DNA of 64,000 nucleotides from DYKG01 sp964596185 (GTDB lineage Bacteria; Muiribacteriota; Ozemobacteria; Ozemobacterales; Ozemobacteraceae), in the NCBI GenBank assembly GCA_964596185.1, contig CAZQUE010000008.1, positions 1 to 64,000 on the forward strand, in the 5' to 3' direction. A program made the translations under genes and the position numbers. The notes under the pieces are model-generated. The model was not told the origin of the DNA. It made no database searches and worked only from the letters and a program-made list of their open reading frames with translations. Shown here piece by piece: positions 7,272-15,171 of this stretch (its first letter is position 1; every line of letters begins with the position of its first letter).

Positions 7272-8054
7272 TTATTTATGACCTTTCAGCAATTCAGCGG
7301 GGATGTCGGCCTTGAGTTTGCGCAGGAAATGAATGATGTTTCGGTCTCCTGGTTCGAGGGTTAGGGCCTTAAGGTAAGCTGCCCGAGCTTCATCAGGTGA
7401 GTTGTTTTCCATGTTGATTCTTCCAAGCCATTGCCAGGCTTCCTTGTTTGCCGGATTCACTTCAGTGGCTTCGCCGATTAACTCTGTTGCACTGGCGATC
7501 TTTTTCTGGTTGTAAAAGAGAAAGCCCCATTTTCGCAAAGCCTCGGAAAGATAGATCTGAATGAAGGATTTTTTAGCGGTTTCAGGGTATAGTTGCAGGT
7601 ATTCGCGCCAAAGAATGGCCTCCTGAGAGTAGAATTCCATGCGATGCAAAATTTTACCCTTGCGAAAAAGCAGCTTTTCTTTATTCTCCGGGTTCTTTTC
7701 GAGCAGATAGTTGAGTTTGAGTAATTCCTTTTCGAGCTCGGCTCTTTCAGAACGGCCAAGTTTTAGTTCTTTGCGGGTTTCTGGATCTATTGACCCGAGC
7801 ACGCGCATTTCGGCAAGCGGCGCGTTGCATTTTTGGCAGAAATCAACATTGGCCGGGTTGGCGGTCCCGCAATCCAGGCAGAGATTCAGTGGCGCCTGGC
7901 ATTTCGGGCAATGGGTCGCGTCGGGTTCAGTTATTGCCTGACATTCTCGGCACATGTTGCGTTGAATCTGGGCATTGGCAGCTCCTAAAAAGGCAAATGC
8001 CAGAAGAATGCCGACAAAAATCAGAACCTGTCTAGATTTGAACGAAGAAATCAT
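7272..8054 (-). CDS. Secreted double zinc-ribbon and TPR protein
   Basis: A 260-residue protein. The start at 8054 is chosen because GGAG lies 6 bp upstream; the ATG at 8066 overlaps this ribosome site. A signal peptide (about residues 1-28, ending ANA) precedes two zinc-ribbon units: CRECQAI...CPKC and CLDCGTA...CQKC (residues about 35-80). Residues 100-250 contain TPR-like helices (EAWQWLGRINMENN, ARAAYLKALTLEP). Zinc ribbons placed right after a signal peptide are unusual, since most act in the cytoplasm. The first segment could alternatively be an uncleaved anchor. The gene overlaps the upstream GNAT-like gene by 23 bp and precedes the sigma-54 activator, suggesting co-expression. Confidence 0.78.
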   Translation of the reverse strand: MISSFKSRQVLIFVGILLAFAFLGAANAQIQRNMCRECQAITEPDATHCPKCQAPLNLCLDCGTANPANVDFCQKCNAPLAEMRVLGSIDPETRKELKLGRSERAELEKELLKLNYLLEKNPENKEKLLFRKGKILHRMEFYSQEAILWREYLQLYPETAKKSFIQIYLSEALRKWGFLFYNQKKIASATELIGEATEVNPANKEAWQWLGRINMENNSPDEARAAYLKALTLEPGDRNIIHFLRKLKADIPAELLKGHK

Positions 8055-8874
8055 ATAAAACTCCATCGGAAGCCGGTATCATTTCTGCTGCTTCCATCGC
8101 CGAAGCCGAAAGCAGTATGCGGGCAGGATTTATCGTTGCAATTGTTTTTAGCAGTGACGCGACCGCTTCTTTGTCACCCTTGAAATCGCCTTTTTTGAAA
8201 ACATGCCATTCCCGGCCGTCAAAACTGGCGATGTATGAATGCAGTCCGTATTTTATCTCATAATGGGCCGGGCGCCGAAAATGAAACAGTCCCTGCTCGG
8301 CGGCCATGGTGGCACGATAATTTAAATAAGGTGCAGGGAGTGGTGAGCCGAGAAACGGTTGCAGACCATGCCGGGAAATATCGTCGGGATGAATATCAAT
8401 TGGCGCATTTTCGAGAATAACTCCTTTTTCACATTCGCTGGTGCGCACATAGGCATATTCTCGATCAGGCTGGCAGCCGGCCATGTTGAGATCAGACACC
8501 ACCATCTGGTTGTCGCCAAAGATCAGCAGACCGATGCATTCCCGTTTACGCGCTTCCTGTTTAAGGCCTTCAAGAAGCTTGCGAACGACCTGGGGAAAAT
8601 GGTAATCGGTGTGAATTCGCCAGGCAACGATGATAGCTTCTCCGGTGGCAGTCTTGATCAAATCGGCATGGGCAAAAATGATGCTTCCATAAGTTACGAC
8701 CCAGGATGAGCCGGGAACTTTGGTTACAAGCTTTGAATGAAGCTTGCAGGTGTTGGACGCATCGAACCATGACCCTTCGAGGGTTTCGGCGCATCGGTGC
8801 ATGTCGACAACCGCTTCAGGATCGTCTTCATAAGAAAAAGCCCTGAATTCCATTTGATCGAAAATTTCCCGCAT
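8032..8874 (-). CDS. GNAT-acetyltransferase-like protein
   Basis: A 280-residue protein. The start is ATG 8874 with GGAG 6 bp upstream; earlier in-frame codons lie in or touch the ribosome site. The N-terminal half has the sequence pattern of a GNAT fold: an early helix after a beta strand (DDPEAVVDMHRC), a central strand segment (SSWVVTYGSIIFAHADLI), then HFPQVVRKLLEGLKQEAR followed by IGLLIFGDN, similar to the CoA-binding helix and strand. A clear Q/RxxGxG/A motif is not seen, so activity is uncertain. The C-terminal 100 residues look like a second, beta-rich domain. It is the first gene of the transcript leading to the zinc-ribbon TPR protein and the sigma-54 activator. Confidence 0.6.
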   Translation of the reverse strand: MREIFDQMEFRAFSYEDDPEAVVDMHRCAETLEGSWFDASNTCKLHSKLVTKVPGSSWVVTYGSIIFAHADLIKTATGEAIIVAWRIHTDYHFPQVVRKLLEGLKQEARKRECIGLLIFGDNQMVVSDLNMAGCQPDREYAYVRTSECEKGVILENAPIDIHPDDISRHGLQPFLGSPLPAPYLNYRATMAAEQGLFHFRRPAHYEIKYGLHSYIASFDGREWHVFKKGDFKGDKEAVASLLKTIATINPARILLSASAMEAAEMIPASDGVLYDFFVQI

Positions 8875-9010
8875 TATCATCTCCACAGATAGGTTTCTTA
8901 CATCTTAAATGGATTTTCGCCATAAAAGTCAAGCCTGTCAATACAAAATTGCATCTTTATAAGGCACCTGGGTTTTTTACTCAGCATTTTTTCGGTAAAG
9001 ACCGATTTAA

Positions 9011-9016
9011 TATAAT
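9011..9016 (+). promoter_or_regulatory. Probable -10 element of the MscS-family gene
   Basis: A perfect TATAAT 27 bp upstream of the start codon in an AT-rich context. The -35 side is poor (a T run at 8988-8993), so an activator may be needed. Confidence 0.4.
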
Positions 9017-9043
9017 AGTTTATCTTTGAAAGGTACCCCTGCC

Positions 9044-10606
9044 ATGGGCTCATTCATATTCGACGACGTAACGATCAGACATTTATTTACCGGATTGTTG
9101 TTTCTGGTCATTTTTGCAATTATTTCAGCCCTCTGGGGCGCGATCATCAACCTGGTCAAACGAAGGGGCGCCTATTCAGACGGCAATTTCTGGAAGGTGG
9201 TCACTCTGCCCGGTTACCTGCTAGCCTTCTCGGCGACCTTTTTTGCCTGCTGCCATTATCTTGATTTCAGCGCGTCGAACCGGCAGATTTACACCATATC
9301 GGTCATTCTGCTCAATGCTTCGATGTTGCTGCTTTTTGGTGAAATTTTGTTTTTCGCCGGTTTCAGATACTATTCGAGAAGTAAGCCCAGTGAAGAGTTT
9401 CCCAGCATTTTCAGGCAGATTTTAAAAGCGATCGTTTACCTGATCGTCTTTCTTTCATTCCTGTCAAACTCTTATAATGTCGATATTACGCCATTGCTGA
9501 CAACTTCTGCGGTTTTTACCATGGTTCTGGGTCTTGCCCTTCAGGATGTCTTGGGCAACCTGTTTTCAGGGCTTTCAGTGCATATTTCACCGCCATTCAG
9601 AATTGGCGACTGGATTCGTATAAATGGTTTCGACGGCAAGGTCGTTGAATCAAACTGGAGGGCAACAACACTCAAATTGTATAATGGCGCTAATGTAATT
9701 CTGCCGAACAATCAGATTGCCCGACACGAAATAGTCAATTTTTCAGATGACTCGGGAACGATGTTTTTCGTGCTCAATTTCGGGTTGCCCTATGACGTAT
9801 CACCTGAAAGGGTTCGAAGAATTCTTGCCGGCGCCTGCCGCCAGGTCGAAGAAATCTATACCCGGCCGGCCCCGGTCATACTCATCGATAAGTTCGATGA
9901 ATACTCGATTGGCTACAAGCTGCGATTCTACATGTCCAATGAAGTGAACCCAGATCGAATTGCCAATCAACTCTCTTCAAGAATCTGGTATAGGCTCAAG
10001 CGTGAGGGAATTTCGATTCCTTTCCCGATTCAGGATCTGTATATTCATCAGGAACAGGATGATCGCCAGAAAGTTATCGAGCACCGACTCGGCCTTCTTG
10101 CTGGAATTGATTTCCTGGCCTGTCTCGATAATGAACAGAGAATGTTCATTGCTGAACGCCTTGAAGAATGCTGGTATGAAACCGGAGAAGAAATTGTCGT
10201 TGAAGGTGCTTTCGATACCGATTTTTATATAATCGACCGTGGTCGGGTAGGGGTTTTACTGGCTAAGGCTGGTCCTAAGCCGGTTGCCGAGCTGCAGGCC
10301 GGAGACTTTTTTGGCGAAATGTCCCTGCTTACTGGTGAAAAGCGTTCGGCCACAGTGGTTGCCAAGACAGAAACGCGTTTGCTCAAGCTTGGTCGCGATT
10401 CAATGGGCCGTTTGCTGACCGAGAACCTTAAAGTGGCTGAAACCTTGAGTTCGGTTTTAGCGAATCGTTCGAGCAAAAATGCTGAGCTGATCGAATCACA
10501 GCAGACCGGACGTTTGCATAAGGCCAATCAGCGGGTTGGCCAGGAAGGGTCTGCTGCCAAAGCTGCAATTCTGATCAAAATCAAGAATTTTTTCAAGCTT
10601 TGTTGA
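9044..10606 (+). CDS. MscS-family channel with C-terminal cyclic-nucleotide-binding domain
   Basis: A 520-residue inner-membrane channel. ATG 9044 is preferred, since GAAAGG is about 11 bp upstream and the earlier TTG overlaps it. Four to five membrane segments occupy residues 1-190; the pore-lining helix and beta domain follow (VLGLALQDVLGNLFSG, then PFRIGDWIRINGFDGKV and NNQIARHEIVNFS), as in MscS. Residues about 385-480 form a cNMP-binding domain: EGAFDTDFYIIDRGRVGVLL, then GDFFGEMSLLTGEKRSATVVA, the phosphate-binding cassette including the key arginine. This is the bCNG architecture, where cyclic nucleotide replaces or modulates tension gating. A class III adenylate cyclase is encoded at 53415-55583, a possible source of ligand; that link is inference. 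Confidence 0.93.
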   Translation: MGSFIFDDVTIRHLFTGLLFLVIFAIISALWGAIINLVKRRGAYSDGNFWKVVTLPGYLLAFSATFFACCHYLDFSASNRQIYTISVILLNASMLLLFGEILFFAGFRYYSRSKPSEEFPSIFRQILKAIVYLIVFLSFLSNSYNVDITPLLTTSAVFTMVLGLALQDVLGNLFSGLSVHISPPFRIGDWIRINGFDGKVVESNWRATTLKLYNGANVILPNNQIARHEIVNFSDDSGTMFFVLNFGLPYDVSPERVRRILAGACRQVEEIYTRPAPVILIDKFDEYSIGYKLRFYMSNEVNPDRIANQLSSRIWYRLKREGISIPFPIQDLYIHQEQDDRQKVIEHRLGLLAGIDFLACLDNEQRMFIAERLEECWYETGEEIVVEGAFDTDFYIIDRGRVGVLLAKAGPKPVAELQAGDFFGEMSLLTGEKRSATVVAKTETRLLKLGRDSMGRLLTENLKVAETLSSVLANRSSKNAELIESQQTGRLHKANQRVGQEGSAAKAAILIKIKNFFKLC

Positions 10607-10653
10607 GATTAAAACTTTTATTTAAGCCGGTTCTTACATTTTTGCATAAAAAT

Positions 10654-10681
10654 TTGACGTTTTTACCAATGCCGGTATAAT
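10654..10681 (+). promoter_or_regulatory. Strong sigma-70-type promoter for the YkgJ-family gene
   Basis: TTGACG (10654-10659), 16 bp, TATAAT (10676-10681), ending 33 bp before the start codon. It separates this gene from the upstream channel gene. Confidence 0.75.
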
Positions 10682-10714
10682 TAAAAAATTATTCGGCTGA
10701 TTTGCAGGAGTTTT

Positions 10715-11053
10715 ATGAAAAAGGTTTATAAGAAAGTAGTCACCTCATTCAAAATGCAGGTCAAGCGTCGCTATCTGATGCTATTGAAAAAAGACGTCGT
10801 CGAGAATGGTCTCAAGCGTCGCCGCGGTGAATGCCTGGGTTGTGGCGCATGCTGCAAATCATCTTTTCCTTGCCCATTTCTTTTTGAGAAAGATGGCAAA
10901 CTACTTTGCAAGATTCACGAAACCAAGCCTGATGTCTGCAAAACTTACCCGTTCAACGAGCAGGATGTTTTTCCGCACACAAAGGCTACCTGCGGCTATT
11001 ATTTCGTCAGCGAAGAAGACGCCGAAGCCGAAGCCGAAGCCATTAGCAAATAA
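10715..11053 (+). CDS. YkgJ-family cysteine cluster protein
   Basis: A 112-residue protein with the UPF0153/YkgJ cysteine pattern CLGCGACCKS...CPFL...CKIHETKPDVCKTYPF...C, thought to bind zinc or iron-sulphur. Biochemical role is not established for the family. ATG 10715 has GGAG 6 bp upstream. Residues 1-35 are basic and helical, and the C-terminus ends in an acidic Glu-Ala repeat from a short GCCGAA tandem in the DNA. It is transcribed alone from a strong promoter and converges on pyruvate kinase. Confidence 0.85.
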   Translation: MKKVYKKVVTSFKMQVKRRYLMLLKKDVVENGLKRRRGECLGCGACCKSSFPCPFLFEKDGKLLCKIHETKPDVCKTYPFNEQDVFPHTKATCGYYFVSEEDAEAEAEAISK

Positions 11054-11064
11054 ACTGATTAAAT

Positions 11065-11085
11065 CAGCACCTGGAGCTGGTTTTT
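11065..11085 (+). terminator. Possible weak terminator after the YkgJ-family gene
   Basis: CAGC (11065-11068) and GCTG (11076-11079) form a short stem with a 7-base loop, followed by GTTTTT. The stem is short, so the call is weak; wider pairing of AAACTGA with TCAGTTT around it could strengthen it. Confidence 0.3.
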
Positions 11086-11103
11086 ATCGTTTCAGTTTAA
11101 AAC

Positions 11104-12522
11104 TCAGTCCACCTTTTGCATTTTGATCAGGTTGGTGCTGCCTTTAACCCCGAGTGGAACTCCGGCGATTATAACTATTACATCGCCTTTTTCAACCATT
11201 TTGTTCTCTTTAAGAATATTTTCTGAATAGCTTATCATCTCATCGGTGTTGCTGATGTTTTTGACCAGAATTGGCTTAACGCCCCAGCAGAGCGAAAGGG
11301 CCCGGCAGGTGCTGCGATTGGGCGTCAGGGCGACTATCGGTGTCGGCGGATGATATTTTGAAATGTGCTGTGCGGTTGAACCGCTGAAGGTAAAAGGCAC
11401 AATGCACCTGGCTTTGAGATCATGGGCTGATTCACAGGCCGCATGGGCGATAACTTCTTCAATGCTGACTTCAACTTCGGGAAGAACACGATTGATCTGC
11501 TCCGGATTGCGAGCTGAAATTTTTTCGGCCTCGATGGCGATGGCCCCCATCATGTTAACTGCTTCGATTGGATGCTTGCCAGAGGCCGTTTCGCCTGAAA
11601 GCATCACTGCATCGGTTCCTTCGACAATGGCGTTGAATACGTCGGTAGTTTCGGCTCTGGTAGGGCGCTGATTTTCGATCATCGATTCAAGCATTTGAGT
11701 TGCAGTAATAACAGGTTTGCCACGTCGGCTGCAGCGTTCCAGTATGTGTTTCTGAATGGTTGGAACCTCGTGAATCGGCATTTCTACCCCCAGGTCGCCG
11801 CGGGCAATCATTATTCCGTGACAATGATCGAGAATCGCATCGAGGTCTTTAACTGCTTCCGGTTTTTCTATTTTGGCAATAATTCTCAAGTCTTCACGCC
11901 CGGCAATTTTTTTCAGGTCAATTAGATCCTGTGCCTTTCTGACAAAACTCAGAGCAACGAAATCCAGCTCCTGTTCAAGCATAAATTTCAGATCGGCCTT
12001 GTCTTTTTCCGTTATGGTTTCGACTGAAAGCTTGGCTCCCGGCATAGACATGCCTTTTTTATCTTTGAGAAGGCCGCCATCGAGGACTTTGCAAAAAATT
12101 CTGTCTTCGCCGATTTCTGAAACGCTCAGCACGATATTGCCATCGTCGAGGAGAACCGGGTCACCTTGATGAAGGTCTTTGGTTAAAAAGGGGTAAGAGG
12201 TCCCCACTCCGTCAATGCTGCCCGGACAGTCAGGGTTGTTGCTTAAAAAGAAAGTTGCGCCTTTGATTAGTTCCACTGGCCCGTCGGGAAATTTGCCAAC
12301 GCGGATCTTCGGGCCGCACAGGTCGCCGAGAATGCCCACTTCGATACCGGTATTCTCGGCGGCAAGCCTGATTCTTTGAATATAGTCGCGATGACTGTCG
12401 TGGGTTCCATGGGAAAAATTAAGTCTGAAAACATTTACGCCGGCGCGGATAAGTTCTTCAATCGTTGATTGTTCGCAGGATGCCGGACCTAAGGTAGCGA
12501 CGATTCTTGTTCTTTTTTGCAT
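11104..12522 (-). CDS. pyk: Pyruvate kinase
   Basis: Converts phosphoenolpyruvate and ADP to pyruvate and ATP, the last step of glycolysis. At 472 residues it has standard length. Visible marks are the N-terminal ATLGPAS, RLNFSHG, DLCGPKIR at the active-site cap, the metal-ligand region and MIARGDLGVE near residue 245, followed by TQMLESM and the regulatory C-domain. There is no extra PEP-utiliser domain. A GGGAG ribosome site lies 8 bp before ATG 12522. The gene is a single transcript, divergent from the TPR gene at 12684. Confidence 0.97.
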   Translation of the reverse strand: MQKRTRIVATLGPASCEQSTIEELIRAGVNVFRLNFSHGTHDSHRDYIQRIRLAAENTGIEVGILGDLCGPKIRVGKFPDGPVELIKGATFFLSNNPDCPGSIDGVGTSYPFLTKDLHQGDPVLLDDGNIVLSVSEIGEDRIFCKVLDGGLLKDKKGMSMPGAKLSVETITEKDKADLKFMLEQELDFVALSFVRKAQDLIDLKKIAGREDLRIIAKIEKPEAVKDLDAILDHCHGIMIARGDLGVEMPIHEVPTIQKHILERCSRRGKPVITATQMLESMIENQRPTRAETTDVFNAIVEGTDAVMLSGETASGKHPIEAVNMMGAIAIEAEKISARNPEQINRVLPEVEVSIEEVIAHAACESAHDLKARCIVPFTFSGSTAQHISKYHPPTPIVALTPNRSTCRALSLCWGVKPILVKNISNTDEMISYSENILKENKMVEKGDVIVIIAGVPLGVKGSTNLIKMQKVD

Positions 12523-12558
12523 TTTTCAGACTCCCTCGTGACTTATTTCATTGTCTGA

Positions 12559-12588
12559 AAGATACCCTTTCGCAGCAACGGGTTGCAA
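12559..12588 (-). promoter_or_regulatory. Promoter for pyk
   Basis: On the minus strand TTGCAA (12588-12583), 18 bp, TATCTT (12564-12559), 36 bp upstream of the start codon. Confidence 0.45.
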
Positions 12589-12627
12589 CCAAAAAAAGCT
12601 GGCCGGCACTACATAAATTTCTAAAGG

Positions 12628-12657
12628 TTGCCGATATACGTAGGGAAAAAATATATA
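12628..12657 (+). promoter_or_regulatory. Promoter for the TPR-pgeF operon
   Basis: TTGCCG (12628-12633), 18 bp, TATATA (12652-12657), 26 bp upstream of ATG 12684. Confidence 0.5.
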
Positions 12658-12683
12658 AACAGAACTGTTTCAGGAGGCAAATT

Positions 12684-14369
12684 ATGAAAAAGCTCGTTGC
12701 TGTAGTCTTTCTGCTGCTTTTTCTCGGGTTTCCTGCCTACTCTTTAACTTTTGATTCCCTGCCCAACTATCAGGACGAAGGGATGAAAATGTATATCAGA
12801 GGAACCGGGAAAATTCAGGAAAGGAACTATGTCGATGCGATCAACGATCTGCGTCAGGCAGTCAGATTGCGGCCGGATCTGGCCGAAGCCTTTCACAACC
12901 TTGGGTTTGCTCTGGAGCGAACCGGAGATTTGAAAACAGCAGCCAAGGCTTATGAGAAAGCCTTGATCCTGAAGCCGAATTATCCATCTGCGCTGAATAA
13001 CCTCGGTTTTTTGCTGGCGACTACCGAAACAGATGCCAATAAAGCCATTTCCCTATGCCAACGGGCCGTTGAGTTACAGCCGGATTCGGCGAGTTTTCGC
13101 GACTCACTTGGCTGGGCTCTTTATAAAGCCGGCCGTAGTAACGAGGCGGTTGCTCATTTCCAGGCTGCTTTGAAGATCGACCCATCTTTTTACAAATCTT
13201 TTTTCAACATCGGTCTGGTTGAACTTACCCGCAACAATTTTCAGTCTGCCGCCGAAATGTTCAAGAACGTCATCAGATTGCAGAGAAACTATCTGAAGGC
13301 CTATGTTTCTCTTGCCGACTGCTACGAAAAGCTAAATGACGATGCAAAAGCACTTTATGTCTATCGTCAGGCGATGAATCTGGCACCTGAATCTCAACCA
13401 ATCAGAAAACATATTGAAAAGAAAGTCAAGTCGCTTTCGACCGAAACGAAAAAATACTATTTCAGCAATGTTAAGCAAATGCAGGGTCAGGTGCAGGGCA
13501 GTTCTAAACTGCAGGAATTCATGAATCGCAAAAATCGTGACAGCCTGACTGCCCGCTATGCTCCAACCGCCAATCCATTGGAGTCAACCGGCTCTTTTAC
13601 CCCGGTAAGTGCATCTCCGGTTGCTTTGACTGCGGCAAACTCTTCTTATGCAGCATTGCCACAGCCATCTCATCAAACGATGCCGGATTATTCTCCGGTA
13701 GTTCGCGCCCCATTGGCGTCAGCAAGAACAGCAGCAGCCGAAGATACCTGGTCATCTTCTTATTCTTCTGCATCTGTCTACCCGGTAAACAATGATAGAA
13801 CTCAGCTCAGTGTCGATCAGGAAAGAGAACTGGAAAGAAAATACTCTTTGAGCAAATCTTACATTGACCGCGGCCTGATCGGCGAAGCGGAAAAAGAACT
13901 CAATCTGATCATTCGCACTGCTCCCGAAGGAGCTACGGTTAATCGCCAGGCACGAAGTCTGCTGTTGAAAGTTAAAAAAATGCTCGAAGAAAAATCTGAC
14001 GCCCGTGCAGCGACTCACATTGATATGGGTAAGGATTTTTTCAGATCAGGGCAGTATGAAATGGCCCAAAATGAGTTCAATAAAGCTCTTGAGCTTGATC
14101 CTCAAAATTCGGAAGTTTATAAGGACATGGCTTTGCTGCACTACAACCGGGGCAATTTGAAAGAAGCCTATGAAGCAAGCAAAAGAGCCATCGCCCTCGA
14201 TCGCACCAAAAAAGAAGCTTATGTGGTGCTTGGCTCTCTTTACGCCAAGAAAGGCAGAAAAGAAGATGCTATCAGAACACTGAAGATGGTTCGGGAGGTT
14301 TCCAACACCAACGATGCAGTTGACGAACTTGCCGATAAAATGATTGCCGAGCTTTCGAGCGGATACTGA
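12684..14369 (+). CDS. Secreted TPR protein
   Basis: A 561-residue protein with AGGAGG 6 bp before ATG 12684; the open frame extends further upstream but has no better start. A Sec signal peptide (KKLVAVVFLLLFLGFPAYS) is followed by five to six TPR units (residues about 35-240; for example AEAFHNLGFALERTGDLKTA, SALNNLGFLLA). Residues 270-400 are a Ser/Pro/Ala-rich, probably disordered linker, and residues 410-560 hold a further set of TPRs (YEMAQNEFNKALELDP). TPRs make protein-binding surfaces; in the periplasm they often serve envelope or pilus assembly. The partner is unknown. pgeF follows after 2 bp. Confidence 0.85.
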   Translation: MKKLVAVVFLLLFLGFPAYSLTFDSLPNYQDEGMKMYIRGTGKIQERNYVDAINDLRQAVRLRPDLAEAFHNLGFALERTGDLKTAAKAYEKALILKPNYPSALNNLGFLLATTETDANKAISLCQRAVELQPDSASFRDSLGWALYKAGRSNEAVAHFQAALKIDPSFYKSFFNIGLVELTRNNFQSAAEMFKNVIRLQRNYLKAYVSLADCYEKLNDDAKALYVYRQAMNLAPESQPIRKHIEKKVKSLSTETKKYYFSNVKQMQGQVQGSSKLQEFMNRKNRDSLTARYAPTANPLESTGSFTPVSASPVALTAANSSYAALPQPSHQTMPDYSPVVRAPLASARTAAAEDTWSSSYSSASVYPVNNDRTQLSVDQERELERKYSLSKSYIDRGLIGEAEKELNLIIRTAPEGATVNRQARSLLLKVKKMLEEKSDARAATHIDMGKDFFRSGQYEMAQNEFNKALELDPQNSEVYKDMALLHYNRGNLKEAYEASKRAIALDRTKKEAYVVLGSLYAKKGRKEDAIRTLKMVREVSNTNDAVDELADKMIAELSSGY

Positions 14370-14371
14370 AC

Positions 14372-15085
14372 ATGCTGTGCTTAGAAGATGAAAATGTTCT
14401 GGTCTGTTTTTCAGATCGAAGCGACGGTGATCTGGCCTTGTATCAGCAAGAAGAGGGTTCAGCTCTGAAGGTTTGGCAGGATCTGGAAATCGTCAGAAAA
14501 TTCGCCTTGGAAAAACCGGTTTTTGCCGGGCAGGTGCACGGAAAAGAGATTCTCGTGATTGATCATCTGCCGAAAAGCCTCTGCCCGGGTAATGCCGATG
14601 CAGTATTTACCAGCTTGCCAGATGTTCCGGTCGGGGTTTTCAGTGCAGACTGCCTGCCGGTATTGTTTTGGCATTCACAGGCGGTGGCCGCGGTTCATGC
14701 TGGCTGGCGCGGCAGTTGCCAGAATATATGTGCTGCCACTGTCGCTGCCTTTTCCGAAAAGATGGCCGTGCCGGCCGCACAGATAAAAGTTGCCATTGGA
14801 CCATGTATCGGCCAGTGTTGCCTTGAAATGGGCGAAGAGGTTTTCTGGCAGTTCATCGAGGCCGACCCTTCCTATCAGCAGTTTTTCAAACGCAAAAAGA
14901 AATGGCATCTGGACCTGGTCTCTCTGAATCGTTTTCAACTGACGAGTGCCGGCGTAAAACCAGAAAATATAGCTATTCATAACAGGTGCACATTCTGTCA
15001 TGAAGATGAATTTTATTCTTTTCGGCGCCAGAAGCGGCGAAACGGCAGTATGTTTTCTTTCGTGGTTAGAAGAGGCGCAAATTAA
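14372..15085 (+). CDS. pgeF: Multicopper-oxidase-fold (YfiH/PgeF) protein
   Basis: A 237-residue member of the DUF152/LACC1 family. Members act as purine nucleoside phosphorylases/deaminases or, for E. coli PgeF, remove wrong amino acids from peptidoglycan precursors. The zinc-site residues are visible: the QVHG motif near residue 55, SADCLPV near 92, HAGWRG near 109, and the FCHEDEFYSFRR segment at the C-terminus. Length is typical. It starts 2 bp after the upstream TPR gene, so the two are co-transcribed; no functional link is otherwise evident. Confidence 0.93.
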   Translation: MLCLEDENVLVCFSDRSDGDLALYQQEEGSALKVWQDLEIVRKFALEKPVFAGQVHGKEILVIDHLPKSLCPGNADAVFTSLPDVPVGVFSADCLPVLFWHSQAVAAVHAGWRGSCQNICAATVAAFSEKMAVPAAQIKVAIGPCIGQCCLEMGEEVFWQFIEADPSYQQFFKRKKKWHLDLVSLNRFQLTSAGVKPENIAIHNRCTFCHEDEFYSFRRQKRRNGSMFSFVVRRGAN

Positions 15086-15171
15086 ATGCAATTAATCATA
15101 AAGACTTTGCCAGTGTTTGACGATGTTTAATGAGAAACTTTGTCAAGTCAACCTATAAAAGGAGAACCCTT

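Noticed and set aside
11020..11050. Short GCCGAA tandem at the end of the YkgJ-family gene
   Set aside because: Only three to four units coding for Glu-Ala; too short for a repeat element.
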